This document shows, piece by piece, positions 1 through 10,304 of a DNA stretch of 64,000 bases. The stretch lies in NCBI RefSeq assembly GCF_019175385.1, contig NC_083341.1, positions 16,252,203 through 16,316,202 of the forward strand, given 5' to 3'. The position numbers were made by a program, and so were the translations under genes. How positions within the stretch are numbered: the first letter of the stretch is position 1; each line of letters opens with the position of its first letter. This DNA is from Lycium barbarum (lineage: Eukaryota > Streptophyta > Magnoliopsida > Solanales > Solanaceae). Under the pieces are notes generated by a model. The model worked only from the letters and a program-made list of their open reading frames with translations, did no database searches and was not told the origin of the DNA.

Positions 1-642
1 TAAATGTTGCCATTGTTTCAAATAGAAGTATAGTAATGCTATTTAAAAATAAGACTTGCAAATATGATAATTTGCATATAAATAGAAGAAAATGCGAGTT
101 TATGCAATATTTTGACAAATATTTAAAACAACTCAAATGATGAGATATTAATTGATTTTGCCGTTTGAGAGTATATCAAAATAGCTAAGGTGAGTTTTCT
201 TTATCCCTTTTATTATTATACTTTAAAAATATGTGTGAGAATTATTTATAAAATGTATTTGAGCTTATGTTTGCGTGTTAGTGGTGTTATGAAATGTATA
301 TCATAGTAAGGATAAAATATGATTTCCTTTACTTAGAAATATAAAGCCATGCCACTTTGTAAATCAATTATTTTGAAATGAATATTTAGATAATTTAACA
401 TGAAAATAAGATAGCAAAAATTTATGGCATTACTATTAGTCTTCCTTAAGCTAACTACCCATTACTAAAGCTAACTCACTAAATTTTGCTCGAATTCATC
501 TAAGCCAGGAAAATGAAACAAAGTAAAATGTTAGTCATACAAGGCAAATTAAATGCACAAGAGGGAAATAGAATAGAGGGATGAATATTGGACTGGATCG
601 GCCCATTTTCTAGTCCCAACTTGCTGCGAACTATTCATGCTG

Positions 643-773
643 TTGGGCTTTGGCCCAATAGATTTCCTTTATATATTGCTGCGGATTGGACTGCTGTATG
701 GGCTTCGGCCCAGAATCATTTTTTATGTAGCTGATGGGGCTGACTCGAGAAGATTGCGTTGGGCTTAGCCCAA
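643..773. repeat. Three TTGGGC/GCCCAA palindromes
   Basis: Three short inverted repeats lie within 131 bp: 643-658, 699-712 (TGGGC-TTCG-GCCCA) and 759-773. The related solo LTR has three at the corresponding place (36159-36309). Each half contains GGCCCA/TGGGCC or TGGGCT, the plant site II class known to bind TCP factors. Each would also fold as an RNA hairpin. Confidence 0.7.
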
Positions 774-793
774 TAGCGAATGCAGGAGAAAAA

Positions 794-812
794 ACGAGTC
801 CCTCGGACTCGT
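794..812. repeat. Perfect 8-bp stem-loop in LTR
   Basis: ACGAGTCC (794-801) and GGACTCGT (805-812) are exact inverted repeats around a 3-nt loop. A similar GAGTC/GACTC stem-loop with different flanking bases occurs in the solo LTRs near 36123-36140 and 52594-52612. Confidence 0.65.
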
Positions 813-3800
813 ATGTGGTGATCATGCATGAAACGAAAGGAAAAGGATTAGTAACTGATCAACGAATGAGGTTAAACATGTAAAAAATTAAACTCAAAAC
901 AAATCAGTAGGTTATGTATATTATTGTGTATATTTAGGTATGTCTCATGTATACATACAATATGTAAACATATACCCTTTAAAAAAAACTTAGACAGAAA
1001 TGGAATAACCGCACTTAGAGGCACAAGAATTCTAACACATAACAACTTATACTAATCACATTTTGCACAGCACCACAATGAGAGGAAACAGGCATGTTCA
1101 GAGATCTATAGACTTCCTATTGGGCTCACATATACAGAGGACCTCAAATAAACATTTCTTGACAATCTTATTGCACAATTAAGGCTTAGTTAAATATGTT
1201 TGCAATAGATGAATTCAGCAGACTCCAGGTAGGACATAGATTCAATGTTCAGCCAATTGACAACATGGTAACATTAAAACAAACTAGCACAACAGGTATC
1301 TATTGTGATTAACTAGAGCAAAATCCGTGTATAATATGCATTTTTGCATGGATGGCAAGGCCTGAAATAGCCCCTAATGCACGTTTAACTAAACAGGTTA
1401 AACTAACAATTAAATCATACTTAATAGCCAACCAAACAAGCATGTGTAATTCTATTTTCGGATAAAAACTAAACTGAGCAAAAACTATAACTAATACACT
1501 TAAACAACTGGACCAATTCAACCTATCTAGACATGCTAATCTACTTAATTTAAACAACAACATACCAAAGCCGTCAACTAAACTACACAGAACAACTTAA
1601 GAAAAAAAATGCAGAAAATTTAAAAGAGAAGGGGAATTACAGCAGTAGATTTTAGGACTCACAAGGCTATAGTTTGACTAACAAATCTGAATACCATGCA
1701 ACCACATAAAAAAAAAGCATACTTCAGATTAAAAAGGTCACTTTAAGTTAATACATGAGACATACTAAGACAGACTAAGCTTGAACTAATACAACGACTA
1801 GACTAACTAAGCTAAAAGTATCATACAAGAAGCATGGCTTAACTGCATAAATCAATTCAACTAACACAGAAGCATATCTAACCAAAACAAAATCCCAGCC
1901 AACTACAGTTTTGAAACAACCAAACAACAGCTGATATTTAATGTTGACACAAGGAAAGATTATCCAATTCAATCTGTTATTACAAAGAGTAAAACTGTTG
2001 ACAAGTTCAAATAAAGAGGTTTCAAAACTGGACATTGTCTAACACATAGAGGATTCCATCAACACCCTCTTATGTTTTAAAAGTAGCTTTGGGAATAATT
2101 ATCTCCACTGATCTTAGCAAAAGGATTCAGCAACTATAAGGTTAAGCATTTCAGAATTAAAATTTATATGTGGATCTAAATACCAAAAAAAACACACAAG
2201 CATGCTTATTGATCAACAAAAAAGAGTAGGGAAGGGACAAGCCCACACGAGCAGATTCAAAGTGTGCAGAAAGGGGAAAGAAAACTCATGAGCATCTCAT
2301 ATATTCCAAACCAAAACCAAACATACCAAAGAAAACACAAAACTCAGTTACATGCCTAACCAGCAAAGTTAATTGAAACTGCCCAGATAGCAACAAAACT
2401 GGAAACATACAGGAATTGCAAAACACTACTTTCAAATAAGGCTGAACAACAAGGGAGGAAGGGAAAAATTATACAGTAGTTAAGAATACATCATAGTTAA
2501 CCATATACAAAGTAACATGATTAATGGACTGTTTAACATATGCTGTCATCTGAAACACTTTATACATAATCATTCATTTATGCTAAAGTTCAGTAACAAG
2601 ACATCTATATGCTGGAAACATTTTGGCACAATATAGAGCAAGAATAGGCATGAGGGATACTGATTTCACGAAGGGCAAACTATAGGCTAGCACTGATAGC
2701 ATGTAGGCATATAAGACCACTGTTTAATTTAGACAAGGACAAGTATTCAAATCACAGGAATTGGTAAACACAGAAGGATACCAGTGATGTCATTAATTAT
2801 GGTCTTATTTAATATGTTTAGAATTAAACCAACACATCACTTAAGATGAAACAGAAATTCAGAGCCAAAGTGTTCATGTAAAACATCTCAAACATATGAC
2901 AGCATCTCATATATCAGTAAAATAAATGATTAGACATTCTTAGACATCACACACAGATTAACCATCAAGAAAACAGGTGGACATGACTGCATTTGGATGA
3001 CAATGACATACAAGGCCAGTTCTAACTCAGAATATCACTTAATGAGAACATTAGACATATAAGGACAGATCAAACAGTTACACAGACCCCTTGTAGGTGA
3101 CCTAGACTAGCACTAATGCATTCATGAATCACATAGAGACATCAAACTGAAACAACATTCAATGTTATATTAAACTACTGAGATATCTAAATAAGCATAC
3201 ATGCTTGTATCAACAGGATTTCTGCTAAATTAATATGGGGAATAATCATAAACCTAACCAACATATGATATCACATAAAGATATAGTCAAGCAAAATCAC
3301 AGGTTAACTGATGCACAACCAGTCGAAGCTGGACATGTATGGCACAACTAAGTAGTTGAACTATTCTGTGATCAATCATCATTGAGCAGACAAACCATGC
3401 TTAAGCTGCTATAAGCTAAATAACCTATGGCTAACCAAAACAAGACATAAAATGAGCCACCGCAGAACAACTAAAAGGCAAGCACATACACATAATTAGC
3501 AGACTACAAACTAAAATATAGAACTAATCAAATTAGCAGACTACAAACTAAATCTATACCATTTACTAGATTGAATTCTCAGCATGCAAACAAACGACAT
3601 TCAGACTAAGTCGAACATCTTAAACTAAGTATCAACAGCAACATCCGACAAGATTTCAACTAAGCCAAAACGTAATAATGACTCATTTAATCACAATAAC
3701 TAAGCTAACATCAAACTCAACCGTATCAACACACAAACATATCAAACTGAAATACAAGGAAATAAATGGGATTTACTGACCTTTTGCAGGTGCAGCGAAA

Positions 3801-4092
3801 TGGGATTTTGAATCTCCGATCTACGCTCGAATTCGCAAGATACTAAGATCCTTTTTTAGTGCGATTTTCATCTATAACAAAGTCGAACCTTCGTTTCTAA
3901 AACTTCGACTCACTCAAACAGAACGAAACAGAACAAAGAAATTAGGACCCACAAAAACAGATTAGACTCGATAGAAGTTCTATGGTTGGAAACTCCTTAT
4001 TTCTGGGGGTTCGATGATTGAAACTTCTTTTATCGAATTTTCCCGGTTCTGAAACGAAAGAAAGCCCTCCCTACATGAAACTTGAAGCGAGT

Positions 4093-4100
4093 CTTTATAG
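4093..4100 (-). promoter_or_regulatory. LTR TATA box
   Basis: Reads CTATAAAG on the minus strand, just downstream (minus sense) of the pyrimidine-rich tract. This matches the TATA placement in the solo LTR (33716) and in the young element (8166). Confidence 0.6.
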
Positions 4101-4109
4101 GAAACAACT

Positions 4110-4290
4110 AGGGTTTGCTAAAGAGAAAGGGTGTGAGGAGAGAGAGGAGCGGGGGACAACATGAAGTGGGGGACTGCGGGGAACAGGGAGAGAACAAACG
4201 GCGGTGGGGAAAAGGGAGAAGGGAAAGAGAAGAGAGGGGGAGAGGTGAGCGGCGGTGAGGAGAAAAGAAAATGAAACGGGAAAGAACCCT
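4110..4290 (-). promoter_or_regulatory. Pyrimidine-rich promoter tract of LTR
   Basis: GA-rich on the plus strand, so CT-rich in LTR sense, directly upstream of the TATA box. The same arrangement occurs at 7960-8130, 25100-25270 and 33480-33700. Such tracts often bind GAGA/BPC factors; that role is inferred. Confidence 0.5.
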
Positions 4291-4778
4291 AGGGTTCTTT
4301 TGTTCACTGACCCGGGTCGGGTCATTGGACTGGACCGGGTCAGTTCAAATAATGTGTTGGGTTGGGGTTATTTTCTTTTGGGCTAGGTATTAAAATTAAT
4401 GGGCTGGTAATTATTTTAAGTGATACTGGGCTAGTCCGAAAAATATTGTTGATTGGGCTTTGATTTTGGGTCAGATGAATTAAAATATGGGTTGAATTGA
4501 AAGAAATAGTTTGGCTTCTAAATTTAAATAAAAGACCACCCATTTTAATTAATTATATACTAAGTGGTGCTCAAAAATATCCCTAATATAATAGTACATA
4601 TTTATTAGTACTAAGATGAAAAAAAAATGTCATAATAGCCGTGCGATAATATATTTGAAATTCAACAGTAAGTAAATGCTATTATAAAATTACGCGAAAA
4701 AATAAATGCGATGTGTGTGCATAAGCTGGTAAAAATGCTGAAATGATAAAAATGCGAATTATAATAATACTGGTAACA

Positions 4779-4779
4779 A

Positions 4780-4826
<47 letters not shown>
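4779..4826. repeat. AAT microsatellite in LTR
   Basis: About 16 AAT units. The same position in the solo LTR holds a longer ATT run (33019-33112), and the young LTRs hold a shorter, interrupted one, so it is an ancestral LTR feature of varying length. Confidence 0.9.
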
Positions 4827-4827
<1 letters not shown>

Positions 4828-4942
4828 GCCAGTATTGATAAGAAGCTAATAATTATAGTAATTTTTTTTTTGAAGTCGCCAGAATACTAGAGGCGTGAAT
4901 AGATATTTCGGAGAAAAAGTGGGACAAAATTGGGTGTCAACA

Positions 4943-5670
4943 ATCGCCTTATTTCTTTGCTTTTTCTGGTTTCTCTTAAACTTGTAGCAATGTTTCTTGA
5001 TGTTCCCTTTCAAGTGACAATAGTCACATGTAATATTCTTGTACCTGGAGGTTCTTTACTTGCTTCTACTTTTGCCTCTATCATTCTGACCTCTGAAGTT
5101 ACTTCTCCCCCTGTCTTCAGTACCCAAAACATCGGAGTGTGAAGCTGAACAAGACGAAGCTTGAGATCTTCTTGTCATCTCTTCATTCAAAACACTACTC
5201 TTAGCATATTTCATAGTTACACCATCACTGGGAGTAGACTTCGTCAAAGAAACTCGAAGAGTTTCCCAAGAGTCTGGCAGATTATTAAGAAGCCAAAGTC
5301 CCCGTATTTCTTCATTAAACTTGACACCCATTCCAGACAGCTGATCAAGGACACCCTGAAAATAATTGATATGACCAGAAATAGGACTGCTCTCTTTGTA
5401 TATAATACTCATCAATTGTTTCAGCAGGAACAACTTGTTATTGCTAGTCTTTGAAGCATAAAGTGTCTCGAGCTTTTCTCATGAGCTTTTAGCATTTGTC
5501 TCATTCACAATATGATTTCGAACATTATATTCAACCCATTGGCTAATATAGCCACAAACCTGTAAGTGCTCAAATTCTCAATCCTCGTCTTCAATAAACT
5601 CAGGTTTATTAGAAGCAAACACAGGTAAATGCAATTTCTTGACAAATAGAATATCTTTCATCTTGCTTTT
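4943..5670 (-). pseudogene. Ty1/copia Gag fragment, larger part
   Basis: Minus-strand reading gives a copia-type Gag (UBN2/gag-polypeptide family) with typical strings such as LWLLNNLPDSWETLR and a C-terminal basic GRSNFRGQNDRGKSR stretch. The frame is broken by at least two stops (around 5580 and 5480). Its N-terminal codons lie at 40398-40442, across the Athila-1 insertion; position, strand and frame agree. The 3' end is cut at 4943 by the Tat/Ogre LTR, and the rest of the copia element lies left of the window. In life this protein would form the retrotransposon capsid; here it is broken. Confidence 0.85.
5666..5670. repeat. Target duplication, left copy (Athila-1)
   Basis: CTTTT, identical to 40393-40397 on the far side of the element. 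It fixes both ends of the Athila-1 insertion. Confidence 0.9.
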
Positions 5671-5926
5671 TGATGGATATAAATTATTCATGATATTTTG
5701 TACATAAAAATAAGTTTTAAAATAAAACATGAATAAATATATCCTATTCTCGCATATTTTCTGACAAATTCTACAGGAAGAAGAGTACTGCAGAAGAATA
5801 GAGAAGAAAAAAATTGTCAAAGAATTCAATAGGTGCAACCACGAATTCATAAGTCATAATTGTGGAGTTTTACATGTGGGAATTACAAAAGACAACATTG
5901 ATAGAAGTTGCATAATCTCACACAAA

Positions 5927-6114
5927 GTGTTGAAATCCACGGGTGTCACCGCCACTTTCATACTCACACCCGTCAACTATGGGCATCAAGAAAGAGGTTG
6001 CATAATCCCACACCCGTCAAGTGTTGAAATCCACGGGTGTTACCGCCACTTTCATACTCACATCCGTCAACTATGGGCATCAAGAAAGAAGTTGCAAAAT
6101 TCACGGGTGCGATT
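5927..6114 (+). repeat. 94-bp tandem duplication in the 5' LTR only
   Basis: Two units (5927-6020 and 6021-6114), each starting GTGTTGAAATCCACGGGTG. The 3' LTR has a single unit near 39207. Each unit contains ACACCCGT and ACGGGTGT arms able to pair. The repeat lies upstream of the TATA box, in the U3 enhancer position. Confidence 0.85.
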
Positions 6115-6206
6115 ACCATTGTTATACTCTCACCCGTCAAGTAAGGTCACGGATGTGAGAACTACTTCAAGGAATGCATTTGTATGGGGGAGACACTACA
6201 TTTTCC

Positions 6207-6214
6207 TATAAATA
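6207..6214 (+). promoter_or_regulatory. TATA box, Athila-1 5' LTR
   Basis: TATAAATA in the context TTCCTATAAATAGA; the same box is at 39395-39402 in the 3' LTR. Confidence 0.7.
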
Positions 6215-7214
6215 GAAGCATCACTTTGCTTACAAATCATCCAATAATTTAGAAGACAAAGTGTTAATCTTGTTGTATTCTCTTTTCTTTTCCTTGTAGT
6301 AAAAATATTTCTCCAAGTCTTTCAATATTTCTAGTTTCTTAAATTCATATTTTCTCTTTTCTAACTCCATAATGGAGTAATCTCTTTTTGTTGGGATAGT
6401 TGAAGAAACTTGGTGTAATGTTATATTATCTTATTTTAGTTATTCCTTGTCTTGATATTATTTAAGTGTCATACTTTGTGTTGGAATGATATGTTCTACT
6501 AATCATTATCGTTACTAAGTATATTTTGTGTTATGATTATAGTTATATTAATTTGTACTTCTAACAAGGAGGGAAATTAATATACTATAATAATCGCATA
6601 AAATATATATGTAATAATAATTTTTAGTCATCTATTATTCCAAATCTTTGAACTTGCTTCTTTTAATCCAAATTCTCACGGAGGGGTTATTTCAAGTTAG
6701 TTCTTAGGTTTAAATCTTTATCTCATTTCTTTCCGTCCTAATTCTCACGGAGGGACAGTCTCAAATAAGTTTATTGATTTGAGGGATCTCTATCTTATTT
6801 CTTTCAATTCTAATTCTCGCGGAGGGATTGTTTCAAATAAGTTTATTGATTTAAGGACTAATTGCAAGAGGTCTTTATTTCTCATAATACAAATCAAGTC
6901 TAGGAACTATTTCTATTGTTTTGTGAAATTTACTAAAAAAAAGTTTTATTATCATAGATACACTAAGTGGATTCAACGACTCCCAACTCTTTCTTTTAAG
7001 ATAATCTTTTGAAAGTTGTTTCTTTTGTTAAAGTAATTTACAAATTTAAGTCACTACTCTCCTTTCATCAATCTGATTCTCTCAAATAGCAGCAAAAATA
7101 CTACAAGTCTGTAGCATTGATTTTCCAATCTCTGTGGGACGATATGTTAAACTATATTAGAATTTGACAGTGTACGAGCGAAATTTCCTATGCACTTTGG
7201 CCTCGTCAAATTTT

Positions 7215-7232
7215 TGGCGCCGTTGCCGGGGA
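7215..7232 (+). other. Primer binding site, tRNA-Asp type
   Basis: TGGCGCCGTTGCCGGGGA, 6 nt after the LTR end. It is complementary to the 3' end of plant tRNA-Asp, as is usual for Athila elements. Confidence 0.85.
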
Positions 7233-7373
7233 TTGGCATACATCTACTTTAGACTAAGTGTTTTGTTACTAATTTGAGAACTTACGTTTATGTTTATCAT
7301 TATCTATATATTCATTACCAACTAAGTACTATTATAATTATTTTATTTATTAATACTAGTGTTTTTATTTGTA

Positions 7374-7378
7374 ATCAT
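7374..7378. repeat. Target duplication, left copy (gag-only element)
   Basis: ATCAT, identical to 27424-27428. Confidence 0.9.
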
Positions 7379-8165
7379 TGTTGACACCCAATTTTGTCCC
7401 ACCTTTCCTCCAAAATACCTATTTTTCGCTTCTAATATTTTGGCAACTTTAAAAAATAATTATCTGCATTTTTACTGTAATTAGCTTTTATTAATACCGG
7501 CATTTCATTATCCTGTCATTTACTACCATTATTATTATTATTTGTTACTATTTTTTTATTATTATTACTAGTATTGTCATAATTATCATTTCAGCATTTT
7601 TTACCATCTTACGCACACGCATCGCATTTATCTTCGCATAATTAGATAACAGCATTTACTTACTGTTGAATTTCAAATATTATTGCACTGCTATTATGAC
7701 GGCATATAATTTATTATCCGAGTATTAGTAATTTCACATTTTATATTACGTAATTTAAATTGGTCTTTTATTTAAATATAGTAGCCCAATCAACTCATAA
7801 ATATTTTTTAGACCAGTCCATGTTTTATTACACTAGCCCATTCATTTAATACCCAGTCCAAAATAAACTGATCCAGCCCAATCCCCTCTTCAACAAAAGA
7901 AAAGAACCCCTAGGGTTCTTTCCCTTCCCATTTTTTTCTCCGCCGCACCTCCCCTCCCCATTTCCTTTCATCTCCCTTTCTCTCTCTCTCTCCATCACCC
8001 GCCCCCATCCTCGCCTGTCCCCCACTCCACTCTCGCTCCACTTTCGTCTGTCACCCCACTCCCGCTGTCCCCCCACGCGTCTGTCACCCCATTCCCTCTT
8101 TGTTCCCCGCTCTTCTCTCTCTCCCGCTCCTCCCTCTTTCTTCAACGCCAAAAGATCAAAAACCC

Positions 8166-8172
8166 TATAAAT
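8166..8172 (+). promoter_or_regulatory. TATA box, gag-only element 5' LTR
   Basis: TATAAAT directly after the CT-rich tract; the copy in the 3' LTR is at 25303-25309. Transcription is inferred to start about 30 bp downstream. Confidence 0.7.
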
Positions 8173-8453
8173 GGTGGTGAGTTGAAGGGGTAAAAGAGGT
8201 TTTTTGGGAAGTCAAAAAAGAAACCCTCCCTGAAAAAGTAGTTCTTCAGCTTGGAATACTCCTGAAAACATCAGTCCCTAATCGCACGAATTCCCCTTTT
8301 GAATACTAGTTTTTTTCTAGATATTGACTCAAGCATTAAATCCTTTTTTCTGTCTTGCCCTTGTTATTCGTTTTGAATCCGAGCATCACCAGCCCGGACT
8401 TGGTAGTCTTCGAGGTAGATCGGAGACTCGAAGCCTCACTTCGCTGCGCCCGG

Positions 8454-8464
8454 AGAAGGTAATT
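8454..8464 (+). promoter_or_regulatory. Candidate 5' splice site in LTR leader
   Basis: AGAAG/GTAATT, after TTCGCTGCGCCC. The related solo LTR keeps TTCGCTGCACCC followed by GAAG/GTAATA at 34022-34031. Conservation in otherwise diverged leaders suggests use as a splice donor; acceptor candidates lie just before gag, near 19019 and 19029. Confidence 0.45.
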
Positions 8465-10201
8465 CCCCTCCCTTTTTATCGTTTGCATTTTGCTCGGTTT
8501 CTGTAGTTATATGAAGTTAATGATGTATTGTATCGGCATATTTTTATGATTAAGTGCGTTTTGTGTTGTTGTTTGGTTCAGCCACTATGTGGTAAAGGTT
8601 AGACTAATTTCAGTTTTCGTTTACACATATCGTTCAAGTTCCAGACCTATGTTACCTTATCAAAAAAAATTAATTAGCTTGATTGAGTTTTACGGGTTCA
8701 AATGCTAGTTCCTTTCCCACCACGCTTGAAATGAAAAGATTAGTTGTCCTTTTAATTTATTAGTATGAACATTCAAAAACAATTGTTTGGTTCTGTTTTA
8801 GTCCCATTTGAATCAAGTTCGAAGCTTTTGAACGCTTGTCCTCAAGTTCGAAGCTGTACTAGCATATAAGTTATTCAAGCCGTCGTGTTATGGTGGTTCC
8901 TCATTCCTGTGAAATTGCCATTATTTCCCAGTATTTTAGTTCCTCTAAGTTAAAAGTCTACCTGGGCTGCTGGTTATTTTTAACTTGTTGTTCATCTTGA
9001 TTATTGAAACACTTAGTCTGAAACTGTTTTTAGAAAGCTCAGAGATAGATAGATTGTTTGATTGTGTTTTGCTTGGTAAATTAATTTTATCTACTCCTTA
9101 AATTCAGTAGGGTATTAACTGAGTCTAGAAACTGGTTCAAATATTCCAAGAGGATTAGTTTATAAACGTTAGGGTGATCTTGAATAAACTCTTAAATTTA
9201 GAAGTTATTACTTGTAGAACTCATTGGCGGATTTGTAGAAATCCTTAAAGTTGTGTTCTTCTTAGTTTGGTTTGAGTGGTTCTTATCCTCAACCTTTGTG
9301 TCTAACCTCAAATGTGCTAGAATTAGAATCTTAAATGATGAATAAGATCCAAAAAAAAAAATTGTTTATGCCTACATCATAGCCATATCTGTTAATTCTC
9401 GTAATCAAAGAATAGTGTGTGTACTCTTAGTTGCTATGTGGAAGAGGTTTTGAATTCCAAAAAATAATCAAAATGAAGAATGTATGTTTAAATTATTATA
9501 TATTCTTCGCAAAACACAACTTTATGTGAAGATCATTTGCTAATTGTTATTTCTCTCATTTTTTTTCTACATGTACACATCGGAGCAAACGGAGTCTTAA
9601 TTCGGGACTTTATCAAAACAAAGTCTCAAGATGAGACTCGGCACATCCCTCCATGTAGTCATCTCGTGTCGCGACTCTTAAATCACCTCGAGCAGGCGAA
9701 ACTCGTTAGAGATCTCCTGCAACATTTTATCTTTTTTTCTTATCATTCATTTCCTCTCATCCATCTTTATGATTGCTAATTTGTCTGTGTTTTGGACTGT
9801 GTGCGGTTTAGAATTAGGTGTAGAATCTATGATTCAAGTAGGATTAGAAAGGGGTAGATTTTACCGTTTAGGATCATCGCTCTGAACATTAAGTACTTAT
9901 TTTCACCCTATAGAGTGCATCATTCATATAATAACACTTTAAAACTTTGTTAGTCACAAGTTATCCTTTTTTTTTTTCTTCAAAGCTACTTTCTCAAATT
10001 TTTGAACTTTAACTAATTAACCTAAGTCTGGCCGGACAACCGTAGTTAACGGATTCTAAAGGATGCCTAACCCCTTCCCTTTAGGATAATATAGAACCCT
10101 TACCTAGAATCATACTGATTAAGCAAGCTATTAACGGAGGTTTAGTTAGCTTTACCTTAGTTAATAATTAGGTGTCCTAATTCACCATAAAATTAATTAG
10201 G

Positions 10202-10211
10202 TGGCGACTCC
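10202..10211 (+). other. Primer-site-like decamer inside the LTR
   Basis: TGGCGACTCC, identical to the first ten bases of the true primer site at 10287. It also occurs near the 3' end of the other Tat/Ogre LTRs (27341, about 37363, and minus strand near 51690). Confidence 0.7.
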
Positions 10212-10286
10212 TTAAAACAAAGCAACATAGGAATCTCCAATATGTTGTACTCCGATTCAACCCGGTTAAAATGGGGTATAACAGCT

Positions 10287-10304
10287 TGGCGACTCCACTG
10301 GGGA
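10287..10304 (+). other. Primer binding site of gag-only element
   Basis: TGGCGACTCCACTGGGGA, 3 nt after the LTR end. The TGG start is the complement of a tRNA CCA end. Ogre elements are described as using tRNA-Arg; I cannot confirm the tRNA here. Confidence 0.7.

Larger units (their letters stand above)
1..4942 (-). mobile_element. Tat/Ogre-type LTR, cut by the left window edge
   Basis: Read on the minus strand, this starts at 4942 with TGTTGACACCC, the same terminus as the LTRs at 7379, 24516 and 32878. Along its length it matches the solo LTR at 32878-37444 in the same order: AAT microsatellite, pyrimidine-rich tract, TATA box, leader, TTGGGC/GCCCAA palindromes, A/T-rich tail. The window edge falls inside the LTR, so I cannot tell whether this is a solo LTR or the 5' LTR of an element running left. 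It interrupts the copia gag that resumes at 4943. Bases 4943-4947 (ATCGC) would be one copy of its target duplication; the other lies outside the window. I see no coding region here; the short ORFs are incidental. Confidence 0.85.
5671..7208 (+). mobile_element. Athila-1 5' LTR
   Basis: 1538 bp, homologous to 38949-40392. It is 94 bp longer than the 3' LTR because of a tandem duplication at 5927-6114. A TATA box lies at 6207, and a leader with repeated 'tctcacggaggg' phrases follows. Short ORFs in it have no support. Confidence 0.9.
7379..10283 (+). mobile_element. 5' LTR of gag-only element
   Basis: Nearly identical to 24516-27423. Visible differences: C/A and G/A in the first 110 bp, G/A near 8503, C/T near 9508, two bases near 10238, one A run and one T run. 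In order it contains an A/T-rich U3 with site II-like AGCCCA words, a CT-rich tract, a TATA box, a leader with a splice-donor-like site, and a terminal module shared with other Tat LTRs in this window. ORFs inside it are incidental. Confidence 0.95.

Noticed and set aside
5056..5433. Separate small host gene on the minus strand
   Set aside because: It is a piece of the copia Gag, whose other parts are at 5434-5670 and 40398-40442.
7846..8151. Arg/Glu-rich minus ORF (and its copy at 24983-25288)
   Set aside because: Antisense reading of the CT-rich LTR promoter tract; low complexity and duplicated only because both LTRs carry it.
8324..8506. 60-codon plus ORF present in both LTRs (also 25461-25643)
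   Set aside because: Identical only because the LTRs are nearly identical; it overlaps the leader and splice-donor-like site, with no homology recognised.
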